The notes beneath the pieces were generated by a model that was not told where the DNA came from, did not search any database, and worked only from the letters and a program-made list of their open reading frames with translations. The translations under genes were made by a program, and so were the position numbers. A stretch of DNA of 64,000 bases from assembly GCA_016219425.1 (NCBI GenBank), contig JACRNB010000008.1, positions 165,248 through 229,247 of the forward strand. The letters are read 5' to 3'. Below are positions 18,093 through 27,693 of the stretch, in pieces (positions within the stretch are counted from its first letter, which is position 1; each line of letters begins with the position of its first letter). Origin of the DNA: Betaproteobacteria bacterium. GTDB lineage: Bacteria > Pseudomonadota > Gammaproteobacteria > Burkholderiales > Thiobacillaceae.

Positions 18093-19721
18093 TCAGACCT
18101 GGAAACGGGCCATCAGGCCATTGAGTTGCCCGGCCAGGCTGGAAACCTGGCTCGCGGTATGGCTGGTCTGCTGGCTTGCGCTGGAGTTGGTTTCCGTCAT
18201 TTGCGCAATCTGCTCGACGCGCACCGCCACATCCCTGGCCGCGGCGCTTTGTTCGGACAGGGCAAGCTGGATCTCGTGCACGGCGCGCACCACATCGGAC
18301 GCACGCTGCTCGATCTGGTCAATGGCCCCGCCCGCCTTGCGCGCCAGTTCCTCGCCTTGATTGGCGCGGTTCACATCCGCCTGCATCGCATCGACCGCGC
18401 GCTGGGCGCCGGCCTGGATGCGGCTGATCATGCCGCTGATCTGCTGCGTGGAAGACGAGGTGCGTTCGGCCAGTTTGCGCACCTCATCCGCCACGACGGC
18501 AAAACCGCGTCCCTGTTCTCCGGCCCGGGCCGCTTCGATGGCGGCATTGAGCGCCAGCAGATTGGTCTGGTCGGCGATCTCCTTGATGACGTTGACGATG
18601 CCGCTGATTTCGCTGGAAAGCTCGCCCAGTTCACCCACGATGGAGGCGGACTGGCGCGCCCCCTCGGCGATGGCCGCCATCTCCTGCGCGGCGTTGCGCG
18701 TGACGTCGCGCCCCTCGCGCGAAGCCTCGCCGGAGCGGATCGCCAAGTCGTTGGATTCAGAGGCGTGTTCCCGCATCTGGTCGATGGATACCGACAATTG
18801 CTCCATGGATGCCGCCATGCCTGCGGCGGATTCGGCCTGTCCGTTGCTGGCGCCCGCCACGTTGGCGCTGGCGCCGGCCAGGGCGCCCGCCATGCTTTCC
18901 AATGCAGAGGCGCCGTCGCGCACTTGCACGACGACATCGCGCAGGTGGTTTTGCATGATCCCCAGACCATTTAGCAAAAGGCTGATCTCATCCTTGCCGT
19001 TGGCATGGATCAACTGCGTCAGGTTGAAACGGGATACCGCCTCCACGGCGATCTGGGCGGCGGTCAACTGGCGTGAGAGGCGAACCTGGAATATCCACGT
19101 CACCATGCCCACCAAGCCTATGGCCGCCACGAAAACGACGCCCACTACCCAGGCCAGCCGACCGGCCTTGCGGCTGACCTCCTGAAGCTGCGTATGCGCC
19201 GCGCCCTGGTAGAACGGCATGAATTGTTCGAGCGGCTTGATGAAACCGGAATGCACTTGCGGCCACTCGTCCTCCAGGATGCTCTTTACCGTTCCCAGGT
19301 CATCGCCCTGATAGGCCGTCAGCAGCTTGACCATGAGCGCGTCCAGCCCGGACATGCCCTTGTCCATCTTTTCCAGCAAGGCTTTTTCTTCCTTCGGCAA
19401 CGCCTGGCTTCCGGCCAGCGTGTAGAACTTTGCCCACTCCCCCGGCAGCACCGTGCGCACCTCTTTGAGATGGTTGGCGGAACCCACGGTCGGCAACTGT
19501 CCCAGGGCCACGCCGGCGATGCGGAAGCGCACCTCCTTGATGCGGCGTTCGACGTTCTGCAACAGGGTCAGCGGCGCAATGGCCTGCGAATTGACCGCAT
19601 CCAGTTGCACGGCGCTGTCGCGCACCGAATGGATCGCCATTCCTCCCAGCGTCACCATGCCAAGCAGCGTCACGCCGGACATCAGGTAAAGCAAACCGCG
19701 CAAGGTATGAAACAAGTGCAT
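18093..19721 (-). CDS. Methyl-accepting chemotaxis protein
   Basis: The 542-residue chemoreceptor has TM1 at about 10-30, a periplasmic four-helix-bundle sensor, TM2 at about 188-212 ([20 protein letters not shown]), a HAMP-like linker and a cytoplasmic signalling hairpin. The highly conserved tip is present ([20 protein letters not shown], then [20 protein letters not shown]). The ligand is not evident. No che genes are in the window. Confidence 0.95.
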   Translation of the reverse strand: MHLFHTLRGLLYLMSGVTLLGMVTLGGMAIHSVRDSAVQLDAVNSQAIAPLTLLQNVERRIKEVRFRIAGVALGQLPTVGSANHLKEVRTVLPGEWAKFYTLAGSQALPKEEKALLEKMDKGMSGLDALMVKLLTAYQGDDLGTVKSILEDEWPQVHSGFIKPLEQFMPFYQGAAHTQLQEVSRKAGRLAWVVGVVFVAAIGLVGMVTWIFQVRLSRQLTAAQIAVEAVSRFNLTQLIHANGKDEISLLLNGLGIMQNHLRDVVVQVRDGASALESMAGALAGASANVAGASNGQAESAAGMAASMEQLSVSIDQMREHASESNDLAIRSGEASREGRDVTRNAAQEMAAIAEGARQSASIVGELGELSSEISGIVNVIKEIADQTNLLALNAAIEAARAGEQGRGFAVVADEVRKLAERTSSSTQQISGMISRIQAGAQRAVDAMQADVNRANQGEELARKAGGAIDQIEQRASDVVRAVHEIQLALSEQSAAARDVAVRVEQIAQMTETNSSASQQTSHTASQVSSLAGQLNGLMARFQV

Positions 19722-19788
19722 GACCTCTCTCCTCTACGTTCTCCGCGCCCCGCGCGACCCCGGCGGGGAACGGGCCGGCCACAACAGA

Positions 19789-20229
19789 TCACTCGGTCGG
19801 AAAGCCGCCGCCTTCCCAGGCGGGCATGCCGTCGCGGAACCAGTTCACTTGCTTGTAACCGGCCTTGATGGCGGCATCGGCGGCCTTGTATCCCTTCCAG
19901 CAGGGCGAACCGTTGCAATAGAAGACGAGCGGTTTGCCCTTGTCGCCGGGCAGTTTGGCCAGATCAAATTTGTCTGCGGGGACGATCTTGGACGCCTTGG
20001 GGTGCGTTTCCTTGTAGGGCGCGTTGACGGCGCCCTTGATGTGCTTCTCTGCGTATTCGGCGGCCACGCGGGCATCCACAAAGATCGCCCCCTTGTCATG
20101 CAGAGCTTTGGCTTTGGCCGCATCGACATAGGTTCCGCCGGGGATGTTCGTCGGCGTCTCCTCCACCGCCCAGGCCGCGCCGGTCAGGAAAGTAACGCTC
20201 AGAAATGACAACAGGGAAGCAATGCGCAT
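19789..20229 (-). CDS. Periplasmic rhodanese-like protein
   Basis: The 146-residue protein has a signal peptide (MRIASLLSFLSVTFLTGAAWA) and one rhodanese domain. The active loop CNGSPCWKGY has the catalytic cysteine followed by a second cysteine. It probably handles periplasmic sulfane sulfur, in keeping with the sulfur genes elsewhere in the window. The ATG at 20229 is chosen because GGAG precedes it and the signal peptide starts there; the frame extends 16 codons further. Confidence 0.88.
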   Translation of the reverse strand: MRIASLLSFLSVTFLTGAAWAVEETPTNIPGGTYVDAAKAKALHDKGAIFVDARVAAEYAEKHIKGAVNAPYKETHPKASKIVPADKFDLAKLPGDKGKPLVFYCNGSPCWKGYKAADAAIKAGYKQVNWFRDGMPAWEGGGFPTE

Positions 20230-20357
20230 GGGAGTCTCCTTGAGTGGGTTGAGCCGCAATGGCTCATCAGGGCGCACCTGGGCAGAGCCGACCGGTAGAA
20301 ACGTACCGGGACGCGGTAGCCCTATATCGGACGCACCACTTCAATACTTGAGACGCT

Positions 20358-21539
20358 TTATCCGGGCTTTTTTCTGGCGCTGATCAGCACGTTGCGCGGG
20401 GTCATCCGTCGGTCGCAAAAGGTTCGCACCGCCACGTGATAGCCGCTCCGTTCCAGAAACACCGCCCGGTCCAGCGCCAGCCACACCTCCAGTGGACGCC
20501 GGAACGCCAGCCGCACCAGTTCCAGCCGCGCGACCTCGCGCAATCGCCGCCACCCCGCCGCCTCCAGCGCCGCCCAGTCCGGCGCGGGCGGCAGGACGAC
20601 GCCCTCGCGCGCCGCCATGCGCGTAATCCAGCCCGCAAACCCCAACGCCAGCCACGCCCCCGGCGCCGGCTTGAAGGTGCGTGTGCGCGCCCCGCCCGCC
20701 GCCGCTCGCAGTTCCAGAAAGGCCAGCTTCCACGCCCGCGCCCGGTCGCGCAGGCGGCGCTCGCGGGCGCCCGCCGTCACGCTCTCGGTCACCGCCAGAT
20801 GCAGCTCGTCGCGCGTGAGGCGCAGCCCCGCATCCGGGTTGAGCGGCGCGTACTCCGGCTGGGCGATGCGGTAATAACAACAGGGGGCCAGGTCCAGCGC
20901 TGGCGCGCCCTGCGCCGCCGCCCCGCGCAGCAGGGCCAGATGCAGATCGCCGCAGGCGTGCAGGGCCACGGCATGACGGCCCGCCAGGTGGTGCGCCGAG
21001 GCGGCGGCCAGGGCGTCGCCCTGCAGAAAGTTCTGCGCCAGCCCGGCATGCCGCGCCAGATCTATGCCTGCCTCCACCAGCGCGCCGTCGATCTCCAGGC
21101 TTGCCACCGGATGCGGCTGCCGCCACGCCAGCAGCCGCCCCAGGTGCCCCTTGCCCGCGCACCACTCCAGCAGCGGGTGGCGCACCTCCCCCACGGCGGC
21201 GGAGAAGGCGGTGATCTGCGCCTGCTTGCGCCCCGGCACATGGGCGAGCAGGCGTTCCGGCGGCGCATCGGGCAAGGCCGCGCTCTGCGCCAGCGCGATC
21301 AGCCCATGCAGCGCCGCCAGCTCCGGTCGCCACGCCGCCAGCAGGTCGATGAGGCCTTGCGCGTCGTCCGCCAGGCGCGCCGCTTCGGCCTCGGGCAAGG
21401 CCAGCAGGCGCTCGCTCAGGCCCGGTAGCGCCTCGCACCAGGCCGGGCGCGGCGTGTGGAAGGGGGCGGGACGCCAGAGATCATCCTGGGCGGCGAGCAG
21501 CGCGCCCAGGGCGGCAAAGTGCGCTTCCAGATCCGTCAT
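20358..21539 (-). CDS. SAM-dependent methyltransferase, Methyltransf_32-like
   Basis: The 393-residue cytosolic protein has a class I SAM fold. The motif HPLLEWCAGKGHLGRLLAW, the acidic strand VASLEIDG, the LHACGDLHLALL segment and APCCYYR are typical of the GSTCD/Methyltransf_32-like group. The substrate is unknown. It ends close to the rhodanese region and diverges from the cytochrome gene at 21672. Confidence 0.8.
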   Translation of the reverse strand: MTDLEAHFAALGALLAAQDDLWRPAPFHTPRPAWCEALPGLSERLLALPEAEAARLADDAQGLIDLLAAWRPELAALHGLIALAQSAALPDAPPERLLAHVPGRKQAQITAFSAAVGEVRHPLLEWCAGKGHLGRLLAWRQPHPVASLEIDGALVEAGIDLARHAGLAQNFLQGDALAAASAHHLAGRHAVALHACGDLHLALLRGAAAQGAPALDLAPCCYYRIAQPEYAPLNPDAGLRLTRDELHLAVTESVTAGARERRLRDRARAWKLAFLELRAAAGGARTRTFKPAPGAWLALGFAGWITRMAAREGVVLPPAPDWAALEAAGWRRLREVARLELVRLAFRRPLEVWLALDRAVFLERSGYHVAVRTFCDRRMTPRNVLISARKKPG

Positions 21540-21671
21540 TGTGCGGTGCGATTCGGTCTTGTCGGCCCGGCGGGTGGGTCTACCATCCGGGGCTGCCGAG
21601 GAGGTGCGCAGTCTTTTGCGCTTCGCGCTTTTTTGGCGACACACGACCTTTCGACATTCCAAGGAGACGCC

Positions 21672-22124
21672 ATGAAACCCTCGTTAGCCATGATCCTTCC
21701 CGCCCTGTTGATGACCGTTCCGGCCCAGGCGGAAGACAGTACCTATGCCAAACATGTCCGCCCGCTCTGGGAAGCGAAGTGCATGGCCTGTCATGGAGAA
21801 AGGTCGCCCTATCTGGCCGAGTTTCTGAGCAAGAAGGAGCATTACACCAAGTTATCGCTGGGGCCGCGCATGGATTCGTACCCTGCCCTGGTCATGTATG
21901 TGGGCTGGCCCGACACCGGCGCCTTCATGCGGCGTCTGGATGACGGCAAGAACGCCAAGAACGGGAAGCCGGGCAACATGTATGTGCACCTGGGCGCGGA
22001 CGAGGCGGAGCGTCAGAAGAACCTCGCCGTGATGAAGGCCTGGGTGGGCGAAGGGGGCTGGGTGTTGTCCAAGTTCAAGGATCTGACGCGGGAAGACCTG
22101 GGCAAGATGCAGGTCAAGGAGTAA
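21672..22124 (+). CDS. Periplasmic monohaem cytochrome c
   Basis: The 150-residue protein has a signal peptide (MKPSLAMILPALLMTVPAQA) and one haem c attachment motif (CMACHG) near residue 38. Methionines further on (SYPALVMYVGWP, GKPGNMYVHLG) could give the axial ligand. AAGGAG precedes the ATG. It resembles small cytochromes of unknown partner found in sulfur- and iron-oxidising betaproteobacteria. It has its own terminator. Confidence 0.82.
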   Translation: MKPSLAMILPALLMTVPAQAEDSTYAKHVRPLWEAKCMACHGERSPYLAEFLSKKEHYTKLSLGPRMDSYPALVMYVGWPDTGAFMRRLDDGKNAKNGKPGNMYVHLGADEAERQKNLAVMKAWVGEGGWVLSKFKDLTREDLGKMQVKE

Positions 22125-22156
22125 GCCCGGCAGCCCCGTCCGCGGCGGGGCTGAAC

Positions 22157-22193
22157 ACACCCAAGCCCCTTTCAGGCGCTTGGGTGTTTTTTT
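22157..22193 (+). terminator. Terminator after the cytochrome c gene
   Basis: ACACCCAAGC (22157-22166) pairs with GCTTGGGTGT (22178-22187) and is followed by a run of T. It overlaps the last codons of the convergent hyfI-like gene. Confidence 0.88.
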
Positions 22194-22729
22194 GCAGAAG
22201 CGCCTGCGCCGCTCACCGCGGCCAGGATGCCCGCCAGCAGCGCCGCCGGCGTGGGCGGGCAGCCGGGCACTTCCACATCCACCGGGATGACGTTGGCGAT
22301 CTTGCCGCAACTGGCGTAGTTGGGGCCGAACATCGCGCCCACGCTGCCGCAGCCGCCGGCGCAATCGCCCATGGCCACCACCCACTTGGGTTCCGGGGTG
22401 GCGTCGTAGGTGCGTTTCAAGGCGGTCTCCAGGTTGCGCGAGACCGGGCCGGTGACCAGCAGCACGTCCACATGGCGCGGGCTGGCGGCGAATTTCACGC
22501 CCAGGCCTTCGATGTTGTAGTGCGGGCCGCCCAAGGCGTGAATCTCCAACTCGCAGCCGTTGCAGGAGCCGGCGTCCACATGGCGGATGGCGACCGCCTG
22601 GCCGAATACCTTGAGGATTTCCTCGTGCAGTTCCTGCTCCCGCGTGCGCAGGGAGAGGTCGGCGGCGGGGGGCGCTTCCGAGACGATGCCGGTCTTGAAG
22701 ATCTTCTGGAGGATGAGATGGGTGGCCAT
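22172..22729 (-). CDS. HyfI/NuoB-like iron-sulfur subunit
   Basis: The 185-residue soluble subunit matches the small subunit of group 4 [NiFe]-hydrogenases and complex I. The cysteines for the proximal [4Fe-4S] cluster are retained (GSCNGCELEI, MGDCAGGCG, EVPGCPP). It is the last gene of the SulP/carbonic anhydrase/Hyf-like operon, two bases after the large subunit. It should pass electrons to or from the modified large subunit. No ferredoxin-like HyfA/NuoI partner is in the operon, so the electron donor is unclear. Confidence 0.9.
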   Translation of the reverse strand: MATHLILQKIFKTGIVSEAPPAADLSLRTREQELHEEILKVFGQAVAIRHVDAGSCNGCELEIHALGGPHYNIEGLGVKFAASPRHVDVLLVTGPVSRNLETALKRTYDATPEPKWVVAMGDCAGGCGSVGAMFGPNYASCGKIANVIPVDVEVPGCPPTPAALLAGILAAVSGAGASAKKHPSA

Positions 22730-22731
22730 GG

Positions 22732-24264
22732 TTACAAGTCCTGCCCGCTGTAGCTCAGGTTGAAGGATTTATTGATGAGCGGGAAGTCGGGGACGATGTT
22801 GCCCAGCACCCCCACTTCCAGCAGCGGCCAGTTTTGCCAGGAGGGGTCGTGCGGGTGGACGCGGTCGAGCCGGCCATCGGCGCCGATCCGCACCGCCACC
22901 AGCACCTCGCCGCGCCAGCCTTCCACCCAGCCCAAGCCCTCGCAGGGGGCGCTGACGGGGGCGAGGGGCGCATGCAGCGGCCCCGCCGGCAGATGCCGGG
23001 CGATCTCGCGGATCAGGCGCAGCGATTCGACCACTTCGGCGAAACGCACCTCGGCGCGGGCGAGCACGTCGCCCTTGCGGTGGGTGGCCATGTTCACCTC
23101 CAGGCGGTCGTAAGGGGCCTGGGGGAACTGGGCGCGGGCGTCCCAGGCCTGGGCGCTGGCGCGACCCGCCAGGCCGGTCAACCCCAGGCGCGCCGCCAGG
23201 GCGGGCTTGCAGATTCCGGTGTTGGCGAAGCGGTCCTGCAGGCCGGCGTGTTCGTCGTAGATGGTCTTGAGCTCGCGCACCTCGGCTTCAAGGCGGTCGG
23301 CGGCGGCCAGCAGCGCCGGCGCATCCGCCAGGTCTGCGGCGACGCCGCCGGGGAGGATGCAGTCGAACAGGTAACGGTGGCCGAACAGTTGGGCGCTGAG
23401 GCGCAGCCAGTCTTCCTTCAGCCGCCAGAACTGCATGAAGCCGAACGAGAGCGCCACGTCGTTGCCCAGGTAGCCCAGGTCGCCCAGATGGTTGGCGATG
23501 CGCTCGATCTCCAGGAACAGGGCGCGCAGCCAGACCGCGCGCTCGGGGACGGCGCTGCCCGTGGCCTGCTCGACGGCTATGCAGTAGGCCCAGGCGAAGG
23601 CGCTATGGCTGTCGCCGGAGACGCGTCCGGCCAGACGCGCGCCGGCGGCGAGGTCCATGCCTTCGAAGCGTTTTTCCACGCCCTGGTGGGTGTAGCCCAG
23701 GCGCTGTTCCAGCTTGAGGATGCGGTCGCCGATGATGGAGAAGCGGAAGTGGCCGGGCTCGATGGTTCCCGCATGGATCGGGCCGACCGGGATCTCGTGG
23801 ACGCCCTCGCCCTCCACCCGCAGGAAGGGGTAGCCATCCACTGGCGTAGCGCCGGTGGCCGCGACGAAATCGCGGCGCAGGGGGAACTCTTCCGCGCCCC
23901 AGGCGTTGTGGCGCAGCCATTTGCGCGCGTCCACCGCGCCCTCCGCGCGCAGGCCCAGGAGGTCGAAGGTCGCCCGCTGCATACGGTCGGCCTGGGGGAA
24001 CAGGGCGGACAGGTCCGGGTAGGCGGGTGCGGCAGCGGCAAGCGCTGCGCTCACCCAGGCCAGGCCGTTGGCGGTGATGCAGGCGATGTGGAGGGAATAT
24101 CCGTCGCCCAGATGCCGGTCATCCGCACCCCATAAGGCGACGAGCTGGCCGCCTTCCTCCTTCACCGCCTGGGCCAGTTCGGGCAGGCGGGCGGCCTCGA
24201 TCTGGCCGCGCCAGAGGTGGGGGGCTAAGGCGGTGAGATTCCAGTCCTGCTTGTTGATTTGCAT
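22732..24264 (-). CDS. HyfG/NuoCD-like large subunit lacking NiFe ligands
   Basis: The 510-residue protein fuses a NuoC-like N-terminal domain to a NuoD/hydrogenase large-subunit domain (PVGPIHAGTIEPGHFRFSI, YTHQGVEKRFEGMD). In true group 4 hydrogenases nickel is held by two CxxC motifs. Here the first reads RVSGDSHSAFAWAY, both cysteines replaced by serine, and the C terminus NKSFNLSYSGQDL has none. It therefore cannot carry a NiFe centre and belongs with the energy-converting hydrogenase-related (Ehr) type of complex. It abuts HyfF with one base between. Confidence 0.9.
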   Translation of the reverse strand: MQINKQDWNLTALAPHLWRGQIEAARLPELAQAVKEEGGQLVALWGADDRHLGDGYSLHIACITANGLAWVSAALAAAAPAYPDLSALFPQADRMQRATFDLLGLRAEGAVDARKWLRHNAWGAEEFPLRRDFVAATGATPVDGYPFLRVEGEGVHEIPVGPIHAGTIEPGHFRFSIIGDRILKLEQRLGYTHQGVEKRFEGMDLAAGARLAGRVSGDSHSAFAWAYCIAVEQATGSAVPERAVWLRALFLEIERIANHLGDLGYLGNDVALSFGFMQFWRLKEDWLRLSAQLFGHRYLFDCILPGGVAADLADAPALLAAADRLEAEVRELKTIYDEHAGLQDRFANTGICKPALAARLGLTGLAGRASAQAWDARAQFPQAPYDRLEVNMATHRKGDVLARAEVRFAEVVESLRLIREIARHLPAGPLHAPLAPVSAPCEGLGWVEGWRGEVLVAVRIGADGRLDRVHPHDPSWQNWPLLEVGVLGNIVPDFPLINKSFNLSYSGQDL

Positions 24265-24265
24265 C

Positions 24266-25720
24266 TCAGCCTCCCAGCAGCGCCGCCGCCTGGCGATACC
24301 ACGTCGCCAGATAGGGCGGGATGAACAGTCCCAGCATCAGCACCAGGCCCAGGTGGATGAACACCGGGGTGAGGGCGGGCTGGTAAGGCAGCCGGGGCAT
24401 CTCGGTCTCGCCGAACACCATGGGCTGCACCTTGCCGAAGATCGAGGCGAACGCCACGCCCAGCGCCAAGAGCAGGAAGGGCGTGGCCCAGGGGTGCTCG
24501 TGCATGGCGGTGGTGATGATGAGGAACTCGCTGGCGAACACGCCGAAGGGCGGTACGCCGAGGATGGCAATCGTGCCCAGCATCAGGCCCCAGCCGATGG
24601 TGGGGTTGGTCTTGATCAGGCCGCGGATGTCGTCCATCAACTGCGTACCCGCCTTCTGGGTGGCGTGGCCCACGGCGAAGAAGATGGCGGACTTGGTGAG
24701 CGAGTGCATGGTCATGTGCAGCAGGCCGGCGAAGCTCGCCACCGCCCCGCCCATGCCGAAGGCGAAGGTGACGAGGCCCATGTGCTCGATGGAGGAGTAG
24801 GCAAACATGCGCTTCACGTCGGTCTGGCGCTTGATGAGAAAGGCGGCCAGCACCACCGAGAGCAGGCCGAAACCCATCATCAGGTTGCCGGCCATGTCTG
24901 TGCCCAGGGCGCCGTCCACCAGCACCTTGGAGCGCATCACCGCATACAGGGCCACGTTCAGCAGCAGGCCGGAGAGCACGGCGGAGACCGGCGTGGGGCC
25001 TTCGGCGTGGGCGTCGGGCAGCCAGTTGTGCAGGGGCGCCAAGCCCACCTTGGTGCCGTAACCCACCAGCAGGAATACGAAGGCGAGTTGCAGCACGGTG
25101 GGTTCCAGTTGCGTCTTGACCTCGTTCAGGTGGGTCCAGAGCAGGGCGGTGCCGCCGGAGCCCAGGACTTTTTCCGCCGCGAAGTAGAGCAGGATGGTGC
25201 CGAACAGGGCCTGGGCGATGCCCACGCCGCACAGGATGAAGTACTTCCACGCCGCTTCCAGCGAGGCCGGGCTGCGGTACAGGGACACCAGCAGCACCGT
25301 GGCCAGGGTGGCCGCTTCCATCGACACCCACAGGATGCCCATGTTGTTGGTGGTGAGCGCCAGCAGCATGGCGGCGATGAAAATCTGATAACTGCTGTGA
25401 TACAGGCGCAGGCGCTTGTCGTTGAGGCGGCCATGCTCCTTCTCGATGCGCATGTAGGGGCGCGAGAACAGCGACGTGGTGAAGGCCACGAAGGCGGTCA
25501 GCGCCACCAGGAAGACGTTGAACGGGTCGATGAAGAACCAGCCTTCGCCGCCCACCGTCATGGGGCCGTGCTCGATGATGCGGGCGGTGAGCGCCGCCGC
25601 CGCGATCAGCGTCAGCAGGCTGAACAGGGCGTTGATCTCGGGGGCATTGCGGCGATTGCCCCAGAGCGCCAGAAAGACCCCGCCACTGAGGGGGATGCCG
25701 AGTAACCAGTAGATTTCCAT
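24266..25720 (-). CDS. HyfF-like antiporter-type membrane subunit
   Basis: The 484-residue polytopic protein (about 13-14 helices) belongs to the NuoL/M/N-Mrp family and is closest to HyfF. Characteristic segments include LLVGYGTKVGLAPLHNWLPD, DAHAEGPTPVSAVLSGLLLN and MFAYSSIEHMGLV, with the conserved charged residues used for proton movement. It would form one of two ion-translocating modules. A CGTCATTCCCGCG repeat separates it from HyfE. Confidence 0.92.
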   Translation of the reverse strand: MEIYWLLGIPLSGGVFLALWGNRRNAPEINALFSLLTLIAAAALTARIIEHGPMTVGGEGWFFIDPFNVFLVALTAFVAFTTSLFSRPYMRIEKEHGRLNDKRLRLYHSSYQIFIAAMLLALTTNNMGILWVSMEAATLATVLLVSLYRSPASLEAAWKYFILCGVGIAQALFGTILLYFAAEKVLGSGGTALLWTHLNEVKTQLEPTVLQLAFVFLLVGYGTKVGLAPLHNWLPDAHAEGPTPVSAVLSGLLLNVALYAVMRSKVLVDGALGTDMAGNLMMGFGLLSVVLAAFLIKRQTDVKRMFAYSSIEHMGLVTFAFGMGGAVASFAGLLHMTMHSLTKSAIFFAVGHATQKAGTQLMDDIRGLIKTNPTIGWGLMLGTIAILGVPPFGVFASEFLIITTAMHEHPWATPFLLLALGVAFASIFGKVQPMVFGETEMPRLPYQPALTPVFIHLGLVLMLGLFIPPYLATWYRQAAALLGG

Positions 25721-25740
25721 GGCTTATTGGTCCACTACGC

Positions 25741-25828
25741 CGTCATTCCCGCGCACGCGGGAATCCAGGTCGTTCATCAAACTGCAATCAGAGTTACGCA
25801 CTGGATTCCCGCGTTCGCGGGAATGACG
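25741..25828. repeat. CGTCATTCCCGCG inverted repeat
   Basis: CGTCATTCCCGCG...CGCGGGAATCCAG (25741-25769) is followed by its inverted counterpart ending GGGAATGACG at 25828. It sits in the HyfE-HyfF gap inside the operon. A relative is at 46936-47042. Confidence 0.88.
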
Positions 25829-25854
25829 GGTGCGCGGGGCGGCTGGCAATGTGC

Positions 25855-26517
25855 TCATCGCTCTTTCAGCTTTTCCATGTGTTTCAGGTCCAGCGAATCG
25901 AAGGTCTCGCGGATCTGGAAGAAGAAGATGCCCAGCACGAACACGCCCACCAGCACGTCCAGGGCCACGCCCATCTCCACCACCATGGGCATGCCGTAGG
26001 TGGCGCTGGTGGCGGCGAAGAACAGGCCGTTTTCCATGGCCAGAAAGCCGATCACCTGGGGGATGGCCTTGCTGCGGGTGATCATCATGAGGAAGGCGAG
26101 CAGCACGCTGGCCATGGCGATCCCCAAGGTGGAGCGGGTCACGGTGCCGGACATCTGCGAGATGGGCATGGCCAGATTGAAGGCGAAGATCACCAGCACG
26201 ATGCCGATCAACATGGTGGTGGGGATGGTGATCATGGGTTCCACGTCGCGGTCCACGTCCAGCTTGCGGATCAGGCGGAAGAAGTAATAGGGCATGGCAA
26301 AGACCTTCAGCCCCAGGGTCAGCGCCGCCGAGTAGTACAGGTGATGCTGGCCGGTGGACCAGGCGACGATGGCGGTGGATAGAGAAAGCGCCGCGCCCTG
26401 CACGGCGAACAGCGTCACCAGCCCGGCAATGCGGCGCTGCGACAGCATGGCGAAGGAGATCAGCAGCAGCAGGGCGGCCAGCAGGTTGACGACTTGCAGG
26501 GGGTAGGACAGGGCCAC
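25855..26517 (-). CDS. HyfE-like membrane subunit
   Basis: The 220-residue protein has about six to seven TM helices, including a NuoK-like core (MGVALDVLVGVFVLGIFFFQ near the C terminus). It corresponds to HyfE of hydrogenase 4-type complexes. The start is GTG (VALSYPLQVVNLLAALLL) because GGAGG lies about six bases before it; the upstream open frame is repeat-derived and not TM-like. Confidence 0.88.
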   Translation of the reverse strand: MALSYPLQVVNLLAALLLLISFAMLSQRRIAGLVTLFAVQGAALSLSTAIVAWSTGQHHLYYSAALTLGLKVFAMPYYFFRLIRKLDVDRDVEPMITIPTTMLIGIVLVIFAFNLAMPISQMSGTVTRSTLGIAMASVLLAFLMMITRSKAIPQVIGFLAMENGLFFAATSATYGMPMVVEMGVALDVLVGVFVLGIFFFQIRETFDSLDLKHMEKLKER

Positions 26518-26537
26518 TTCAGACCTCCGCGGTTTCG

Positions 26538-26670
26538 CTCCCCTCCCCCCTGGAGGGGGAGGGGCTGGGGGAGAGGGGGCGGGCGCGCCAGCGCCCGTGT
26601 TGAGAGTTCGCAAGCGATGCCTTGCATCGCTCACCCTCTCCCCGACCCTCCCCCCTCAAGGGGGAGGGAG
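26538..26670. repeat. CCCTCCCCC-type paired repeat (MITE-like)
   Basis: A left arm with CCCTCCCCCCTGGAGGGGGA and a right arm ending CCCTCAAGGGGGAGGGAG face each other across about 50 bases, giving a stem of about 130 bases in the HyfC-HyfE gap. The same family is at 34513-34650 and 57027-57154. Confidence 0.88.
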
Positions 26671-26690
26671 AAATGCGCATCACGCTCACG

Positions 26691-27635
26691 TCAGACCTCC
26701 AGCAGGAAATGGATCAACATGCCCAGCACCCCCAGCAGGAAGGCGGTGCCGAGAAACTCCGGCGCGCGGAACAGCCGCACCTTGGCGGAGATGGCCTCCA
26801 GCAGCGACAGGGCCGCGCCGCCCGCCATCATCTTCAGCAACAGGGCCAGCACGGCCAGCGGCAGGGCGTAGAGATCGCCGCGCGGGGCGATGCCCCAGGG
26901 TACGAACAGGGCGATGCCGAGGGCGGAATAGGTGAACAGCTTCAAGGCCACGGCCCATTCGATCAGCGCCAGATGGCGCGCCGAGTACTCCAGGATCATG
27001 GCCTCGTGGATCATGGTCAGTTCCAGGTGGGTGGTGGGGTTGTCCACCGGGATGCGCGCGTTTTCCGCCGTGGACACCATCCAGAACGCCACCGCCGCGA
27101 ACGCCATGCTGGGGTAGATGACGAACTGCTTGTGCGCCAGGGCCTCGACGATGGTGGGCAGTTCGGTGGAGTGGGAGATCAGGCTGGCGGTGAAGAACAC
27201 CATCAGCAGCGCCGGTTCGGCCAGAAAGGAGACCAGCATCTCGCGCCGCGCGCCCAAGGTTCCGAAGGAGGTGCCGATGTCCATGGCGGCCAGGGCCAGA
27301 AACACCCGCGCCAGGGCAAACACCCCCACCAGGGCGATGGCGTCCGCCGCCGGGGAGAACGGCAGGTCGTTGGCGATGGTGGGCACCAGACCCGCCGCCA
27401 GGGCCATGCAGGCGAACACCATGTAGGGCGCGAAGCGGAACAGGGGCGAGGCGTTGTGGGCGATCACCACATCCTTGTGGAACAGCTTTTTCAGGGTGCG
27501 ATAGGGCTGCGTGAGGGGCGGCGCGCTGCGACCTTGCAGCCAGGCGCGGCACTGGTTGACCCAGCCCATGAGCAGCGGCGCCAGCAGGATGGCGGCGAGG
27601 GTCTGGGCGATTTGCAGGAGGATGCCGGTGCTCAT
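26691..27635 (-). CDS. HyfC/NuoH-like membrane subunit
   Basis: The 314-residue protein with about eight helices is the NuoH/HyfC homologue that docks the soluble arm to the membrane arm. The conserved loop MIHEAMILEYSARHLALIEW and STAENARIPVDNPTTHLELT are diagnostic. ATG 27635 (MSTGILLQIAQTL) is used; an earlier in-frame ATG would read through a repeat. Confidence 0.92.
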   Translation of the reverse strand: MSTGILLQIAQTLAAILLAPLLMGWVNQCRAWLQGRSAPPLTQPYRTLKKLFHKDVVIAHNASPLFRFAPYMVFACMALAAGLVPTIANDLPFSPAADAIALVGVFALARVFLALAAMDIGTSFGTLGARREMLVSFLAEPALLMVFFTASLISHSTELPTIVEALAHKQFVIYPSMAFAAVAFWMVSTAENARIPVDNPTTHLELTMIHEAMILEYSARHLALIEWAVALKLFTYSALGIALFVPWGIAPRGDLYALPLAVLALLLKMMAGGAALSLLEAISAKVRLFRAPEFLGTAFLLGVLGMLIHFLLEV

Positions 27636-27641
27636 CGCAAC

Positions 27642-27668
27642 TCCCCCCTTTTCCAAAAGGGGGGTTCA
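27642..27668. repeat. CCCCCCTTTT palindrome in HyfB-HyfC gap
   Basis: CCCCCCTTTTCCAAAAGGGGGG is a near-perfect palindrome followed by TTCAA. The same family occurs at 32685-32706 and 58422-58494. Confidence 0.8.
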
Positions 27669-27693
27669 AAACACAGGTTGTCTCGCATGGTGC

